Assembly (NCBI GenBank): GCA_028682895.1
Contig: JAJRAK010000033.1
Location: forward strand, 1 to 48,183
Source: Methanomassiliicoccales archaeon
Lineage (GTDB): Archaea; Thermoplasmatota; Thermoplasmata; Methanomassiliicoccales; UBA472
Length of the DNA: 48,183 bases
Direction of reading: 5' to 3'
Below the pieces are notes generated by a model. The model was not told the origin of the DNA. It saw only the letters and a program-made list of their open reading frames with translations, and made no database searches. Positions within the stretch are counted from its first letter, which is position 1, and each line of letters begins with the position of its first letter. Positions 26,082 through 35,073 of this stretch are shown piece after piece. A program made the translations under genes and the position numbers.

Positions 26082-26483
26082 TTATTTTCCGTTCCGGCGC
26101 GCTATTATCCGTTCATTGCAAAGATCGGCCCAATCGCATTCCCCGCACAGCGAGCGTACGTCGTCCAGCTCCAGCATCCTTTCCTTTACACGATCAAGGA
26201 CCGCGGACGCATCGACATCTGTCCTCTCCGGTATCCCTAGAAAAAGCGCCACCGAGCGGTCCTTGCCGATGACCGACGTCTCATCGCGGCACAGAGCACC
26301 GTCCCTGTTAGGGCAGCAGGAACAAATGTCATCGCATCCGATCTCCAGGTGGGCGATCGTGTCCGGCCTTCTCAGGTCCTCGATGACCCGCTGCATGTTG
26401 GCCACGAAGTTCTCATCGTAACCTTTTCCCACGAAGTTCTGCATGCAAACGAGGTGATGATGCCTGAGCCGGACCTGTTTCAT
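26082..26483 (-). CDS. DUF1284 domain protein
   Basis: A 133-residue protein of the DUF1284 family. It begins VRLRHHHLVCMQNFVGKGYDE and carries six further cysteines in C-x3-CSCCP and LCGECDWADLC arrangements, which suggest an iron-sulfur or zinc centre. It is found in anaerobes, with no known reaction. The minus-strand gene before it, at 26523, is separated by 39 bases. Confidence 0.85.
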   Translation of the reverse strand: MKQVRLRHHHLVCMQNFVGKGYDENFVANMQRVIEDLRRPDTIAHLEIGCDDICSCCPNRDGALCRDETSVIGKDRSVALFLGIPERTDVDASAVLDRVKERMLELDDVRSLCGECDWADLCNERIIARRNGK

Positions 26484-26522
26484 ATCCTTCCCCGACCCAA
26501 ATGGCCTTTATCGTTCTTATCA

Positions 26523-26918
26523 TCAGCGCTGATCGGGCTCATCATCGGCTATCTGACAGATCATCTGCACCAACTGGCCCGCATTGTCCCTCCAATGATG
26601 GACGGAGGTGATTATCGGCGGCTTTTCATCATCGGCGAGCCTCTTGAGCCTTATCTGGTCTAACAGGCGGTCGTAATAGTTTACCAGGTTGGCGACGGGG
26701 CATTCACGGTCTGGGTCAGGATGGAAATTGTCCACCTCTATCATCTGCTCCACCCGGACCAGTTCCTGGGGCAGGTCCTTGAACTTCAGACCGGCCACGG
26801 CCGATTGGCCGATATCGTGCCCCACTGCATAGAACTCCTTCCTCTCCAGCGCGACCAGCAATCTTTGGATATCGTCTCTGGTCGTCTGGCAGAGCCTTAT
26901 CGCCAGGTCCCTGTCCAT
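26523..26918 (-). CDS. Hypothetical helical protein
   Basis: A 131-residue protein that I do not recognise. It is mostly helical, with many Arg, Asp and Gln residues and no membrane segment. A conserved-looking stretch is HHWRDNAGQLVQMI near the end. The ATG at 26918 is preferred because gaggt lies seven bases before it, while the GTG two codons earlier would sit on the ribosome site. It is probably in one operon with the DUF1284 gene. Confidence 0.6.
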   Translation of the reverse strand: MDRDLAIRLCQTTRDDIQRLLVALERKEFYAVGHDIGQSAVAGLKFKDLPQELVRVEQMIEVDNFHPDPDRECPVANLVNYYDRLLDQIRLKRLADDEKPPIITSVHHWRDNAGQLVQMICQIADDEPDQR

Positions 26919-27018
26919 GACCACGACCTCATATGAAAATAGGCGGTATCCGGTAATTCAAGCTATCGGGGACCGGAACGACAAGGTACGTTGGAGCAGA
27001 GTGGACATGTTCATCCTC

Positions 27019-27657
27019 TCATATTTTCAGCTCTTCCTTGACCGTCCTCTCCATTTCTGCCAGTGCCCTCATCTGCCTCCTCTTTAAGAACCAATGTTTG
27101 GTCTGATAGAGGAAATAAATGATGATCACCACGTACGTGACCAGGTTGAGCAGGTTCAGCGCGGTGAGATGATACCCCGGCAATACGCCTGCGGACCAGG
27201 CAAGCAGAGATAAGGCCCCGGATATTATGTACAACAGGAACAGAACGGCCACCCACGGCCATATCCTCAGGGATTTCTCTACGACCTCCACGATACCATA
27301 GTTGATGTCCGTCAGGCTCTTGCCACGCGCATCATTGTCCTTCACGCCCTCGGTACGGATCAACGATGATAGCTCGCTTATGCTCGATTTGAACTTCCTA
27401 AGCTGCGAATACAGATAGACCGCGGAAACGGCCAGGGACAGGAACAGGACCGGCGGCGGCATCCAGGCCAGGATCTCGCTGACCTTTTTATCATCGAACC
27501 TTCCGATGAGCAGCGTCTCATAATTGACCAGGTTGATCAGGAAGAGGAAGAACGTGAAGTAAAGGCTGAACCGAATGTTCTTTTTAAGATAGGTAAGGTG
27601 GTCCAAGGTCTCCGATTCGGCCTTGGCGATCAGCAAGCATGCTCCATCATCGTTCAT
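27019..27657 (-). CDS. Four-helix membrane protein paired with winged-helix gene
   Basis: A 212-residue membrane protein with helices at about 30-50, 65-90, 132-155 and 160-185. Between helices 2 and 3 is a soluble loop of about 45 residues, and the C-terminus is a charged helix. I do not recognise the family. The ATG at 27657 overlaps the end of the winged-helix gene by 11 bases, so the two are translated together and the membrane protein may sense a signal for, or hold, the regulator. Confidence 0.7.
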   Translation of the reverse strand: MNDDGACLLIAKAESETLDHLTYLKKNIRFSLYFTFFLFLINLVNYETLLIGRFDDKKVSEILAWMPPPVLFLSLAVSAVYLYSQLRKFKSSISELSSLIRTEGVKDNDARGKSLTDINYGIVEVVEKSLRIWPWVAVLFLLYIISGALSLLAWSAGVLPGYHLTALNLLNLVTYVVIIIYFLYQTKHWFLKRRQMRALAEMERTVKEELKI

Positions 27658-27964
27658 GGGGCGCCTCCACATCAAGCTCAGCGTTTATCCTGAGGAACCA
27701 GCTGTACCTTTCGACCCCCAGCGGCAGAACGCGGTACCTGGTCCTGCTCCGCTCCCCCCAGTCCTCCTCATAGGACTCGATGTACTTGGCCTCCACCAGT
27801 TTGCTAAGGTACTTCTCAGCGGTAGCCGCTTTCAGCCCGCATTCCTGGATGAGGTGCGTCTTCACTATTCCCCCCTCTTTTGGATCGTGTCGGATGATCC
27901 GTTCGAGTATGTTCTGAATGATGATGTTGCTCGACCTGTACTCGGACCTCTTATCGATGGACCA
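27647..27964 (-). CDS. Winged-helix regulator with unclear start
   Basis: An archaeal winged-helix DNA-binding protein of the small HTH_45-like type. The recognisable part, starting RSEYRSSNIII and continuing through KTHLIQECGLKAATAEKYLSKLVEAKYI in frame, reaches back to 27964, just after a TGA. No ATG, GTG or TTG lies in frame before the GTG at 27865, and starting there would remove the first helix. An ATG at 27965 with a good ribosome site (gggtg) is one base out of frame. So either the gene carries a one-base frameshift at its start or it uses an unusual start codon. Confidence 0.6.
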   Translation of the reverse strand, partial: WSIDKRSEYRSSNIIIQNILERIIRHDPKEGGIVKTHLIQECGLKAATAEKYLSKLVEAKYIESYEEDWGERSRTRYRVLPLGVERYSWFLRINAELDVEAPHER

Positions 27965-28241
27965 TCACCCATGCACCCTTCATCCGATCGCTCCCTTATC
28001 CCCTGTTCGGGAACAAAGGTAAGCGACGGTCATGGGCGTTCATGTGCGAGCACGAATAGATAACATTCGTCGAAGCTCCTTGAAAAACAGCACCAGCGAG
28101 CGGACCGGGCCGCCATCGTACCGATCATATCGCCCGCGTGGGCCAGCAGCGCACTATGGACCATTGTTACGGAACAGGTTAAGACACCCTCCGTCATCGG
28201 CGTCATCGGGACCTAGGCTGTCCCGTAACGGAAGTGAATAA
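27965..28241. other. Intergenic region before the ABC exporter
   Basis: This 277-base gap lies between the divergent winged-helix and ABC genes. It contains an imperfect inverted pair, gttacgg near 28165 and cccgtaac near 28222, of unknown meaning. I see no gene in it. Confidence 0.4.
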
Positions 28242-29174
28242 TTGACACAAGCGATACAGATCGAGGGGTTGACAAAGACATACGGCGATTTCATCGCCGT
28301 CGACTCCTTGAGCCTGAACATAAGCAGGAACTCGTTCGTAGGTTTCCTGGGCCCGAACGGGGCGGGCAAGTCGACCACCATAAAGATGCTGACGAACCTT
28401 ACGGTCGCCACCTCCGGGAAAGCGTTCCTCAACGGCATCGACGTCGTCAAGGACCCGAAGACAGCGCTGTCCGAGGTCGGGGCGGTCGTCGAGACCCCGG
28501 AGTTCTATCCGTACCTCACTCCAGATAAGAGCCTGGAGTACATCGCGAAGCTCCGGGGGATGAAGAAGGACGACATCGTCGTAAGGACCAAGGAGGTCCT
28601 CGACCTGGTCAAGATGTCCCACGAGCACGACATGAAGATCGGCAAGTTCTCCAAGGGTATGAAGCAGAGGGTGGCCATCGCCCAGGCGCTGATGTTCGAT
28701 CCATCCATAATCATCCTTGACGAGCCGACGTCCGGGCTGGACCCGCGTGGCATGGTCGAGGTGCGCGAGATACTGCTGGACCTGAAGAAGCGGGACCTGA
28801 CCATCTTCATGTCCTCCCACCTTCTGAACGAGGTGCAGGGATTGTGCGACTCGGTGGCCATGATGAACCATGGAAAGCTCCTGCTGAACAAGTCGATAGA
28901 TGATCTAAAGAAGGAGCTGGAGTACACCCGGATACAGGTGGACACCATAAAGCACATCGACGAGGCGGCCAGATCCCACCTCTCCGAGAACCCGTGCGTG
29001 GGCGGTGTGGAAGTGTCCGCCGCCAATCAGATCATCATCGAGTTCAAGGGTGGGCCGGAGGACAGGAACGACCTCCTCAGACGGATAGATTCCGAGCTGA
29101 AGGTGACATCCTTCTTCGAACACGGGAACCCTTTGGAGGAGATGTACATGGGACTTATCAAGGAGTCGAGGTGA
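28242..29174 (+). CDS. ABC exporter ATP-binding protein
   Basis: A 310-residue ATPase of the ABC-2 (CcmA/NatA-like) group. The Walker A motif GPNGAGKST is at residues 37-45, followed by the signature FSKGMKQRVAIA near 134, Walker B IIILDEPTSGLD near 155 and the switch SSH. The last 90 residues are the usual C-terminal extension. The start is TTG at 28242. The permease gene follows after four bases, so the pair forms one exporter of unknown substrate. Confidence 0.92.
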   Translation: MTQAIQIEGLTKTYGDFIAVDSLSLNISRNSFVGFLGPNGAGKSTTIKMLTNLTVATSGKAFLNGIDVVKDPKTALSEVGAVVETPEFYPYLTPDKSLEYIAKLRGMKKDDIVVRTKEVLDLVKMSHEHDMKIGKFSKGMKQRVAIAQALMFDPSIIILDEPTSGLDPRGMVEVREILLDLKKRDLTIFMSSHLLNEVQGLCDSVAMMNHGKLLLNKSIDDLKKELEYTRIQVDTIKHIDEAARSHLSENPCVGGVEVSAANQIIIEFKGGPEDRNDLLRRIDSELKVTSFFEHGNPLEEMYMGLIKESR

Positions 29175-29178
29175 TGGC

Positions 29179-29994
29179 ATGACCACAAGAGAAGATACGC
29201 CTTCCGACATCCAACAGGTGTGCATAGTCACGAGATATGAGATAGAGAAGCACATGCAGAGCCGGGCCTTCATCGGCATCATGGCGCTGGTGTCCCTAAT
29301 CCTGGTGCTGCTGACGGTCATAAGGCCGATCCTCGGTCTGGACTTCTCCAGCGATTCCGCCTCCTTCGTCAGCGATTATGTATCATGGGTGGAGATATTG
29401 GTGCTCATCGGCGCCGTGGCCTTCGCCAGCGGCGCTCTCTCGTCCGAATTCGAGAAGCGCACCGGTCTGCTCATGTTCCCCCAGCCGATCAAGAGGGAGA
29501 CATACCTGATTGGTAAGTACCTGTCCGCGCTGGTAGTGATAGGTGCGGCGCTCGGTGTCTACTACATCGTGGTAGCTGTGCTTTCCTTGGCCATCACCGG
29601 CGGCGTGCCGGCGACCATCATACTATCGTTCGGCTTTGCCATGTTGTATACCATAGCCGCCTGCGCCGTAGCGTTCCTCTTCAGCTCGATACTGAAGACG
29701 AACACCGCCTCGATCGTGGCAATGGTGCTGGTGTTCATGATGGTGTTCTCCATCGTCGGCGCGCTCCTGTCCATGTCCAATGTCGACCCGTTCTTCATGC
29801 CGTCGAACGCCGCGGGAGCGATATCGTACTCGCTGGAGGACCCATACCCGGTCACGTCCACCACACAGATGGGCCAGAACATGTCTACGACCAATTACGT
29901 ACCGTCGGAGCTCGGTGCGACCCTGGTGCTACTAGGGTGGGCCATCGGGTCCTTGGTGGTGGCAGTGGTGGCGTTCAAGAGAAGACAGTTCTGA
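29179..29994 (+). CDS. ABC-2 type permease
   Basis: A 271-residue membrane protein with about six helices (starts near residues 32, 70, 115, 143, 175 and 245), the arrangement of ABC-2 permeases. FEKRTGLLMFPQPIKRETYLIGKYLSA near residue 92 is the typical coupling region. It partners the ATPase at 28242. Confidence 0.88.
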   Translation: MTTREDTPSDIQQVCIVTRYEIEKHMQSRAFIGIMALVSLILVLLTVIRPILGLDFSSDSASFVSDYVSWVEILVLIGAVAFASGALSSEFEKRTGLLMFPQPIKRETYLIGKYLSALVVIGAALGVYYIVVAVLSLAITGGVPATIILSFGFAMLYTIAACAVAFLFSSILKTNTASIVAMVLVFMMVFSIVGALLSMSNVDPFFMPSNAAGAISYSLEDPYPVTSTTQMGQNMSTTNYVPSELGATLVLLGWAIGSLVVAVVAFKRRQF

Positions 29995-30009
29995 GCGCGG
30001 GCAAACCTC

Positions 30010-30027
30010 TTCCTTTCCCTTTTTTTT
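30010..30027 (+). terminator. T-run terminator after the ABC operon
   Basis: A pyrimidine tract ending in a run of eight T lies about 25 bases after the permease stop. Such T-runs end transcription in archaea without a hairpin. Confidence 0.5.
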
Positions 30028-30102
30028 ACGACATCTGACACAGTACGATAAGTGACTGGCCGATCAACTCGTTCGATGGCCAATAAAAAAGAAGAGACGA
30101 GG

Positions 30103-31818
30103 TCAATCGTCCAGCATCGACGTGTCGCCTACGTCGCTTCCGCCTTCCTTTGCTTTCAGGATACGGCGCATTATCTTTCCCGATCGGGTCTTCGGGAGCG
30201 TCTCCACGAACTCGATCTCTCGCGGATAGGCGTAATATGCCAACCGCACACGCACGAAGTTCGTTATCTCCTCCTTCAAGCCCTCGGACGGCTCGTTCCC
30301 CGGACGCAGCACGATGAAGGCCTTGACGATCTCACCTCTCAGCTCGTCAGGTTTGCCTACGACGGCGGACTCGGCCACAGACGGATGCTCGATGAGCGCG
30401 GACTCCACCTCGAACGGTCCCAGCCGCTCGCCGGACGTCTTGATGACGTCGTCCGCCCTGCCCAGGAACCAGATATAACCGTCCTTGTCCTTGAAGGCCT
30501 GATCCCCTGTCACATACCAGCCTGGCACGTAGAAGTACTCCCGGTAGCGGGTGATGTTCCCCCAGATACCTATCATCATGGACGGCCAACCTGGACGCAG
30601 CGCCAGGAACCCCTCCTTGCCCACCGGCACCTCCCTTCCCTGGTCATCCACCACCGCGGCCACGATCCCTGGCACGGGGCGGCCCATGGAGCCGGGCTTG
30701 ATGTTCTCGGACGGGTAGTTCGCGATGCATGGCGCGCCCGTCTCCGTCTGCCACCAGTTATCGTGGATGCGCCTATGGAGCACCTCTACGCCCCAGCGCA
30801 CGACATGAGGGTTCAACGGTTCGCCAGCAGAGCATATATGGCGCAGGGACGACAGGTCGAAATCCTTCACCATGGCGTCCCCCGCCTTCATCAGCATCCG
30901 CAGCGCGGTCGGTGCCGTGAACCAGACGTTGACCTTGAACTTTTCAATTATAGAGTACCAGGTACGGGCGTCGAACCTCCCCTCGAAAGAGATTATCGTA
31001 GCGCCGACGTACCAGGGCCCAAAGATGCCCACGGACGTACCGGTGACCCAGCCGGGGTCCGCTGTGCACCAGTAAACGTCGTCCTGGCCCAGGTCGGCCA
31101 CGTATCTGACGCCCAGCAATTGCTGCAGCATCGCCCTGTGCGGCAGGAGCACGCCCTTGGGCTTTCCGGTGGAACCGGACGTATAATGGATTATGTAAGG
31201 GTCGCTCGGGTCCATGTCGACCGCTTCGAAGGACTGATCGCCCTCCTTCAGGACATCTTCGAAAGATATGGTGCCGCCAAGGCCGGAATTATCGCCCAAG
31301 ATGATGAACTTCGGAGGGTGGGGCAGCCCGGCCAGGACGGACTGTGTGCGGTGATAGAGATAAGGCGAGGTCACGATCGCGGCAGGTCCTCCATCGGCCA
31401 CCCGGTCGCGGACGGCCTCCGGTCCCAATGCAGAGAAGAGCGGTCCGGCTATCCCGCCCATCTTCGTAATGCCGATGAGCGCGATGAAAAGCTCGGAGGT
31501 GCGGTCAAGGTAGACGAACACACGGTCCCCCTTGCTCACACCCAACTTCAGTAATCCACCAGCGAACTCACTGGAAAGACGGGAGAGCTCCTTGAACGTC
31601 AGGGAGCGCACCTCCCCGCTGGCCTTGAAAGAATGCAGGGCGACCTTGTTCTTCAGCTCGCCACGCCCGTGCCGGTCCACGGCCTCGGCCGCAACGTTGT
31701 ACGACCCGCCCCTGGACCAATCAAAGTCCTTGTCCATGGACGACCAGTTGAACTCACGGTACGCGGTCTGGTAGTCCTTCAGGTTGCCAAGGCCTTCTCG
31801 GGCTATTATCTCTTCCAT
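30103..31818 (-). CDS. AMP-forming acetyl/acyl-CoA synthetase
   Basis: A 571-residue adenylate-forming enzyme that activates acetate or another short acid to its CoA ester. The P-loop YTSGSTGKPKG near residue 217, the WWQTETGA motif near 378, YVTGDQA near 445, DDVIKTSGERLGPFEVE near 463 and the C-terminal PKTRSGKIMRR with the catalytic lysine are all present. It resembles the AcsA type of Bacillus more than the longer Acs, and the acid used cannot be fixed from sequence alone. It has its own promoter with a 9-base inverted repeat. Confidence 0.9.
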   Translation of the reverse strand: MEEIIAREGLGNLKDYQTAYREFNWSSMDKDFDWSRGGSYNVAAEAVDRHGRGELKNKVALHSFKASGEVRSLTFKELSRLSSEFAGGLLKLGVSKGDRVFVYLDRTSELFIALIGITKMGGIAGPLFSALGPEAVRDRVADGGPAAIVTSPYLYHRTQSVLAGLPHPPKFIILGDNSGLGGTISFEDVLKEGDQSFEAVDMDPSDPYIIHYTSGSTGKPKGVLLPHRAMLQQLLGVRYVADLGQDDVYWCTADPGWVTGTSVGIFGPWYVGATIISFEGRFDARTWYSIIEKFKVNVWFTAPTALRMLMKAGDAMVKDFDLSSLRHICSAGEPLNPHVVRWGVEVLHRRIHDNWWQTETGAPCIANYPSENIKPGSMGRPVPGIVAAVVDDQGREVPVGKEGFLALRPGWPSMMIGIWGNITRYREYFYVPGWYVTGDQAFKDKDGYIWFLGRADDVIKTSGERLGPFEVESALIEHPSVAESAVVGKPDELRGEIVKAFIVLRPGNEPSEGLKEEITNFVRVRLAYYAYPREIEFVETLPKTRSGKIMRRILKAKEGGSDVGDTSMLDD

Positions 31819-31850
31819 CTGCCGTCCTCGAACGCCGTCATCAACAGCGA

Positions 31851-31887
31851 TAAATTATTAAAAGAATAGCGAAAGGGGTTCGCTATT
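31851..31887 (-). promoter_or_regulatory. Promoter and palindromic operator of the acyl-CoA synthetase gene
   Basis: A TATA-like taaattatta (31851-31860, minus strand) is flanked upstream by an inverted repeat with 9-base arms aatagcgaa and ttcgctatt around agggg (31865-31887). The arrangement, palindrome directly upstream of the TATA box, is the same as at the hgc operon although the sequences differ. Confidence 0.55.
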
Positions 31888-32158
31888 TATCGCATATGGG
31901 CATTATGAACGTAGACATGCCGATTGACCGTTCAAATCTCCAATGAGCGGAAAGATAAAAGCTGTCATTTAAAAGGGTTTAGGGAAGAGGTTTGAGAATG
32001 GACGTCATCGTCATGAGATGTGCTAGCATCCGTATGCCGCACTTCCTGTGAACCTAGGAACCACTCATCCCTATATCACCGAGCGGAAGGATTGATATGG
32101 ACGATTCATTCATTCATGTCTTCAATAAAAAACGGTTAAAGGGTCCAAGGTGCGATAG
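31888..32158. other. Intergenic region with possible leaderless microprotein
   Basis: This gap lies before the membrane protein gene at 32159. A TATA-like atttaaaa at 31967-31974 is 28 bases before an ATG at 31998 that opens a 17-codon frame ending at 32051. That frame is a weak microprotein candidate. Otherwise I see nothing except an AT-rich stretch at about 32125-32140 that may drive the next gene. Confidence 0.35.
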
Positions 32159-32788
32159 ATGTTCACTCCGCGTTGGTTCATGCCTTATGATGTACTGATC
32201 ATGCTGGTCATGACCGCCGTCTCCATGGGCATCGCCATCTATGCCCTGAGAGGGTTTCGCTGGGTCAAGGAGCGCTCGCTCTATTACCTTTACATGGCCT
32301 TTGTGCTGCTGGCCATAGGTTTCTTCGCCAACGGATTGACTCTGGGATATGACTTCCTGCAGAGGACCGGTGATCCGAACTCCTTCCAGCCCATGATGTT
32401 CATCGACCTGGGGTTCGCCATCTACTTCTTCTGCAGCATTGTTGCATACGGGATACTGGCATACGCTTACTTCCGCAACGTGAGGGACGCCTCGATCGCC
32501 GCCGCCATCTTCGGCATGCTGCTCACCTCCACCATGCCAGTGTTGGAATGCATCATCATCGTCCTGCTGTTCGCCCTGGTCTTCGCTCAGATGATTCACC
32601 TCAGCATACACCGCTCGCGCTATTCCATGATCGTCTGCAGCAGCTTCGTGCTCATCCTGATCAGCCACGTCCTGGTGCTGATGAGCGACATGGAACAACA
32701 GAACTACTACGTCATCGGCAAGCTGCTGCAGCTGGGCGCGTTCGTCATGTTACTGGCGATGATGCTAAAGCTGAGGGGGCCTGAATGA
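32159..32788 (+). CDS. Seven-helix membrane protein paired with winged-helix gene
   Basis: A 209-residue membrane protein with about seven helices and little outside the membrane. I do not recognise a named family; the layout resembles the sensory membrane regions of archaeal kinases. The ATG at 32159 follows aaggtg. Its stop overlaps the winged-helix start by four bases (ATGA), so the two proteins are made together and may act as a membrane sensor with its regulator. Confidence 0.75.
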   Translation: MFTPRWFMPYDVLIMLVMTAVSMGIAIYALRGFRWVKERSLYYLYMAFVLLAIGFFANGLTLGYDFLQRTGDPNSFQPMMFIDLGFAIYFFCSIVAYGILAYAYFRNVRDASIAAAIFGMLLTSTMPVLECIIIVLLFALVFAQMIHLSIHRSRYSMIVCSSFVLILISHVLVLMSDMEQQNYYVIGKLLQLGAFVMLLAMMLKLRGPE

Positions 32789-33078
32789 GGTCCGAGGACG
32801 GCTCCCTCCGCTACCGCTCCAAAGGTAGGATATTCTCCGACATCCTGACGGCCGTCAGGCTGGAGGGCGCGGCCCGGCCGACGCACATACTGTACAAGGC
32901 GAACCTGTCGCACGACCGCCTCACGAAGTACCTGGGCATGCTGGAGGACTCCGGTCTGCTTAACAGGAAGATGGACGGGGAGAGGGCGGAATACTCCATA
33001 ACCCCAAAGGGGGAGCAGTTCCTGGTGGAGTTCAGGCGCATGGAGACCTTCGCCGACGCATTCGGGCTGGAGATTTGA
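32785..33078 (+). CDS. Winged-helix transcription regulator
   Basis: A 97-residue archaeal winged-helix protein of the HTH_45-like type. RSKGRIFSDILTAV is the first helix, PTHILYKANLSHDRLTKYLGML the recognition region and AEYSITPKGEQFLVEF the wing and last helix. It is coupled by ATGA overlap to the membrane protein before it, and probably controls that operon or the divergent synthetase. Confidence 0.85.
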   Translation: MRSEDGSLRYRSKGRIFSDILTAVRLEGAARPTHILYKANLSHDRLTKYLGMLEDSGLLNRKMDGERAEYSITPKGEQFLVEFRRMETFADAFGLEI

Positions 33079-33206
33079 ACGGTCACTCCACTTCATGGGC
33101 TGGAGCGCTCATTCAAGGGTCATATCTCGCTCTGATTATCGACCAGTGCAATTCAGCGACCTATCAATTAATACTCAGATAAAAATCCTTCACCGGTAAA
33201 TCGAAG

Positions 33207-34070
33207 ATGCGCAAGGAAGGTATGCTGCCGGTCCCCGGTGGAAGGATATGGTATAGGGCCCAGGGTGATGGAGGGACCCCTCTGGTCATCCTTCATGGAG
33301 GGCCTGGTGCCACGCATGAGTACCTTGAACCGTTGAGGGCGCTATCGGACGAACGGCCAGTGATATTCTATGACCAGCTGGGCGGGGGCAGGTCCGACCG
33401 CCCTGCCGATGAAACCCTGTGGACCATGGACCGTTTCGTCGAGGAGCTGGACCTGCTCATAGGGCACCTTGGACTGGACGTCTTTCATCTCCTCGGGTCG
33501 TCCTGGGGCTCCACTTTGGCCGTTCTTTACGCCCAACAGAAGGGGCAGAGCAGGATCGCCTCGATGGTCCTGAGCGGGCCTTGCCTGAGCGCGGAGGTCT
33601 GGGCCAAGGACGCCAGGGAGATGGTCAAAAGGCTCCCGGCGAAGGAGCGCGATGCCATAATCGATTGTGAGGCCAGAGGCGACTTCTCCTCGCCGTCGTA
33701 CGCCGAGGCCATGGACCTCTTCTATCACAGGCACCTGTGCCGCATGAGAGAATGGCCGGAGTGCCTGACCCGTTCACTGGGCAACATGGGCGCGGACGTT
33801 TACCGCGTCATGTGGGGGCCCAGCGAGTTCACGGTGAACGGTAACATGAAAGGCATGGACCTAACATCCTTCCTGGGACTGTTGAGGGTGCCAACGCTCT
33901 ACACCTGCGGCGAGTTCGACGAGGCCACGTCTCGATCCGTAAGGCATTTTGCGGACCTTACACCCGGGTCGAAGGCCATAGTGTTCCTCGGGGCCTCGCA
34001 CTCTCATCATCTGGAGAAGGAGGACGAGTACATCGCCTCGATCCGTTCGTTCCTGAGGTCCGCGGACTAG
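33207..34070 (+). CDS. pip: Proline iminopeptidase-like alpha/beta hydrolase (tricorn factor F1-like)
   Basis: A 287-residue serine peptidase of the proline iminopeptidase family. The oxyanion motif HGGPG is at 30-34, the nucleophile S99 lies in GSSWGS, an Asp follows in CGEFDEAT near 244 and the His in GASHSHH near 271. In Thermoplasma the relative, F1, trims peptides released by tricorn protease. A role in peptide breakdown is therefore likely. The stop is TAG. Confidence 0.85.
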   Translation: MRKEGMLPVPGGRIWYRAQGDGGTPLVILHGGPGATHEYLEPLRALSDERPVIFYDQLGGGRSDRPADETLWTMDRFVEELDLLIGHLGLDVFHLLGSSWGSTLAVLYAQQKGQSRIASMVLSGPCLSAEVWAKDAREMVKRLPAKERDAIIDCEARGDFSSPSYAEAMDLFYHRHLCRMREWPECLTRSLGNMGADVYRVMWGPSEFTVNGNMKGMDLTSFLGLLRVPTLYTCGEFDEATSRSVRHFADLTPGSKAIVFLGASHSHHLEKEDEYIASIRSFLRSAD

Positions 34071-34075
34071 TTGGT

Positions 34076-34555
34076 TCATCCAAGTCGGGCGGCGAATGCC
34101 TCCACGTCCTTCTCCCAGCCTTCCAGCAGCGGTCCCTTCATGGTCGCGCCGTTCACGTATACCTTGAGATCGGCCACCTTGACCGCACCCTTCTCATTGA
34201 GCAGGCCTTCCATGATCGGCAGGTTCTGCTGGTACTTTTCGATCTCCTCCTGTGTCGGCATCTTGCCGGTCTTCTTGTCCGGTACGGGCTGACCGTGGGT
34301 GGCTATCAATGCGTACTTGGCCCCCTGCGGCAGCTGCGCTTTCTTCAGGAAGCGCCTCATCTTGCCTATGGGCTTCCCGAGGCGCGTCGGGGCGCAGAAG
34401 ATGTAGAGGTCGGCAGAAGGCATCTCTTTGGGCTTGGCGTCCCTGACATGACGGAAATTGACCTGATGGCCCTTGGCTGTGAGCAGACCCTGCAGGTAGG
34501 CGACGACCTTCTCCCCGTTACCGAACTTCGAAGCGTGATATATCTCGACCTTCAT
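34076..34555 (-). CDS. Flavodoxin-like protein
   Basis: A 159-residue protein with a flavodoxin fold: the phosphate loop SKFGNGEKVVAYL is at about residues 9-21, followed by FCAPTRLGKPIGKM and a third loop ATHGQPVP. The loop differs from the T/S-x-T-G-N-T consensus in that lysine and glutamate replace the usual threonine region, so FMN binding may be altered. It is convergent with the peptidase gene. Confidence 0.8.
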   Translation of the reverse strand: MKVEIYHASKFGNGEKVVAYLQGLLTAKGHQVNFRHVRDAKPKEMPSADLYIFCAPTRLGKPIGKMRRFLKKAQLPQGAKYALIATHGQPVPDKKTGKMPTQEEIEKYQQNLPIMEGLLNEKGAVKVADLKVYVNGATMKGPLLEGWEKDVEAFAARLG

Positions 34556-34614
34556 GAGCGATCACTGGGTCATGATTCAGCGGTCGCATAATAAAACATG
34601 ATGGCGATCTGCGG

Positions 34615-35073
34615 TCACTTGCTGCCGTTCGAGGCATCGTCCCCGTTCGTGGACGCGCTCTTCATGCCCAGCTTGTACCCGGTGCCCTGGAAGATGGCGA
34701 TGAGCTCGCCATTCCCGTACACCTTTACTTCGACGATGGAGGTCTTGCGGGTATCGGCGACCTTCCTGGCCACGGCCTCCAAGGTACCCTTTCCGGGCTT
34801 GATGTAGCTGATGTTGGCGCTGATGGCCACCTGCAGCTCCTCCCACAGGTTGGTGGCGATGGCGAAGGCCTGGTCCGCCAGAGCGAATATCGCCCCACCA
34901 TGCGCGAAACCTACGGCGTTGAGCTTATCGTCGCTGTCCATGGAGAAGCGCACTTCCCCGTCCCTGGAGATCGACAGCATCCTCATGCCCATGGAGACAG
35001 GCGTCTGGACGCTGTTCATGCGCTCGATCCTTTCGCAGACCTCTTTGGATAAGAACAATTCCCAATCCTTCAT
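34615..35073 (-). CDS. PaaI-family hotdog thioesterase
   Basis: A 152-residue hotdog-fold thioesterase. The key stretch AHGGAIFALADQAFA (about 58-72) carries the catalytic HGG and Asp. PaaI-type enzymes release acids from (aryl)acyl-CoA. The ATG at 35073 is preferred because homology begins at MKDWELF. The protein ends in a short Ser/Asn/Asp-rich tail. It lies in one direction with the flavodoxin-like gene. Confidence 0.85.
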   Translation of the reverse strand: MKDWELFLSKEVCERIERMNSVQTPVSMGMRMLSISRDGEVRFSMDSDDKLNAVGFAHGGAIFALADQAFAIATNLWEELQVAISANISYIKPGKGTLEAVARKVADTRKTSIVEVKVYGNGELIAIFQGTGYKLGMKSASTNGDDASNGSK

